6,600 bases of DNA, from NCBI GenBank assembly GCA_002480735.1, contig DLCS01000187.1, forward strand, positions 1 to 6,600, given 5' to 3'. This document shows positions 5,802 through 6,600 of this stretch, in pieces. Under the pieces are notes generated by a model. The model ran no database searches. It had not been told where the DNA came from and saw nothing but the letters and a program-made list of their open reading frames with translations. The position numbers and the translations under genes were made by a program. Position 1 is the stretch's first letter. Each line of letters starts with the position of its first letter. This stretch comes from Bacillaceae bacterium UBA7792 (GTDB taxonomy: Bacteria > Bacillota > Bacilli > Bacillales > Cytobacillaceae).

Positions 5802-6600
5802 TTAGACTACCTCCTCTATCCTTTTTAATAGTTAATAACCTTTTCATGCTTGTCTTGATTTCTTGACCTCCCATTAAAGCTACCGAAATAATCAAGAGAA
5901 ACCCTGTAGCTAAGCCTATATACTGTGTTTGGACCCCACCCATCTGCAAGCCTAATTTTAGAAAACCTATAATAATACTTGCGAGAGCTGTCCCGATAAC
6001 ACCCCCTTTACCTCCAGTTATTAAGGTGCCTCCTAATACAACAGCAGTTAATATCGGCATTAAATATTCAGCACCAAAATCTGCTCTGGAACTCCCTAAG
6101 TATGATGTCAAAATAACCCCAGCAATCCCCGCACTTAGCCCTGATAATACATAGGTACTAGCCATTATTTTTCGAGTATCAATCCCTGAGTACTCTCCGG
6201 CATTTTGGTTGATTCCAGTTAAATAAATATATCTACCATACCTAGTCCTATGTAAAAGGATATAGGCGATGAGCAGCATGACAACAAATACGATAACGGA
6301 ATGTGGAATACCAAATAACTTCCCATTTGCTAAATTAATGAACCCCTCCGAAAATCCAGAAATTCCTTCATAAGTACTTGCTCCGGATATACCAACCAGC
6401 ACTAGTGCAATACCACTATACAAGAGCATTCCACCTAGTGTAATAACCATCGCTTGAACTCTGGCATAGGCGATTAGAATACCATTTAATAAGCCACATA
6501 AGCCGCCAACTAATACTGCTAAAAGTGCAGCGCTCCAGATATTCATCCCAACCACTTGAGCCAATAATCCTGTAACCACTGAAGTTAGTCCAATAATAGA
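5794..6600 (-). CDS. lsrD: LsrD, AI-2 ABC transporter permease (5' end cut by window edge)
   Basis: The frame is open to the right edge, giving 268 visible residues against about 330 in E. coli LsrD, so the N-terminus lies outside. A GTG at 6579 could be read as a start but is internal: the residues before it continue the conserved membrane segment. The protein is very hydrophobic, with about seven visible membrane helices, and belongs to the ribose/AI-2 permease family (BPD_transp_2). Similarity to LsrD includes TYEGISGF (6349-6372), TSYLGSSRADFGA (6070-6108), LTAVVLGG (6028-6051) and the GLQMGGVQ segment nearby. In the Lsr importer LsrC and LsrD form the channel, LsrA is the ATPase and LsrB the receptor. 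The order lsrD then lsrB matches the known lsrACDB arrangement and predicts lsrC and lsrA to the right. The C-terminus is positively charged and cytoplasmic. RbsC-type permeases are similar, but the LsrB and LsrF neighbours settle the assignment. Confidence 0.92.
   Translation of the reverse strand, partial: SIIGLTSVVTGLLAQVVGMNIWSAALLAVLVGGLCGLLNGILIAYARVQAMVITLGGMLLYSGIALVLVGISGASTYEGISGFSEGFINLANGKLFGIPHSVIVFVVMLLIAYILLHRTRYGRYIYLTGINQNAGEYSGIDTRKIMASTYVLSGLSAGIAGVILTSYLGSSRADFGAEYLMPILTAVVLGGTLITGGKGGVIGTALASIIIGFLKLGLQMGGVQTQYIGLATGFLLIISVALMGGQEIKTSMKRLLTIKKDRGGSLNA
5809..5814 (-). promoter_or_regulatory. Ribosome binding site of lsrB inside the end of lsrD
   Basis: GGAGGT on the - strand, which also encodes the Gly-Gly near the LsrD C-terminus, sits 7 bases before ATG 5801. 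The stop of lsrD and the start of lsrB overlap as ATGCGTAA, an arrangement typical of coupled translation. Confidence 0.82.

Noticed and set aside
4716..6600. A ribose (rbsCB) transporter.
   Set aside because: The permease and binding protein belong to the same broad family, but the binding-protein pocket residues, the C-terminal QGYDYEAD block and the adjacent lsrF all point to AI-2, not ribose.

Overview
The window looks like a chromosomal segment of a low-GC, Gram-positive, Bacillus-like bacterium. The evidence is strong AGGAGG-type ribosome binding sites, several GTG starts, a lipoprotein-type solute-binding protein, AT-rich intergenic DNA with stem-loop terminators, and proteins resembling Bacillus CysC, YraA and IolJ/FbaA. 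The species cannot be named from this sequence. There is no tRNA, rRNA, CRISPR array, insertion sequence or phage gene, and no gene-free stretch longer than about 100 bases.

Layout. At the left edge, on the + strand, is the 3' part of cysC (adenylylsulfate kinase). It converges on a chemoreceptor gene and is separated from it by a short, probably bidirectional terminator. Everything else is on the - strand, transcribed right to left. In transcription order these are: lsrD (permease, cut by the right edge), lsrB (AI-2-binding lipoprotein, overlapping lsrD by 8 bases), lsrF (terminal thiolase of AI-2 degradation), a strong terminator, a DJ-1/PfpI-family protein, a class II ketose-bisphosphate aldolase of IolJ/FbaA type, a second terminator, and a methyl-accepting chemotaxis protein (MCP).

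How the genes work together. lsrD-lsrB-lsrF is the distal half of a luxS-regulated (Lsr) operon. It imports the quorum-sensing molecule autoinducer-2 (AI-2) and breaks down its phosphorylated form to dihydroxyacetone phosphate (DHAP) and acetyl-CoA. lsrA, lsrC, lsrK and lsrR would be expected beyond the right edge. lsrG, which follows lsrF in enteric operons, is not in the window. Its place is taken by a DJ-1/PfpI protein and an aldolase from a DHAP-handling family, behind a terminator that may be leaky or may carry a promoter inside it. An MCP follows, which is notable because enteric LsrB also acts as the periplasmic AI-2 receptor for chemotaxis. The Lsr identification is solid; the links to the DJ-1 protein, aldolase and MCP are inferences from position.
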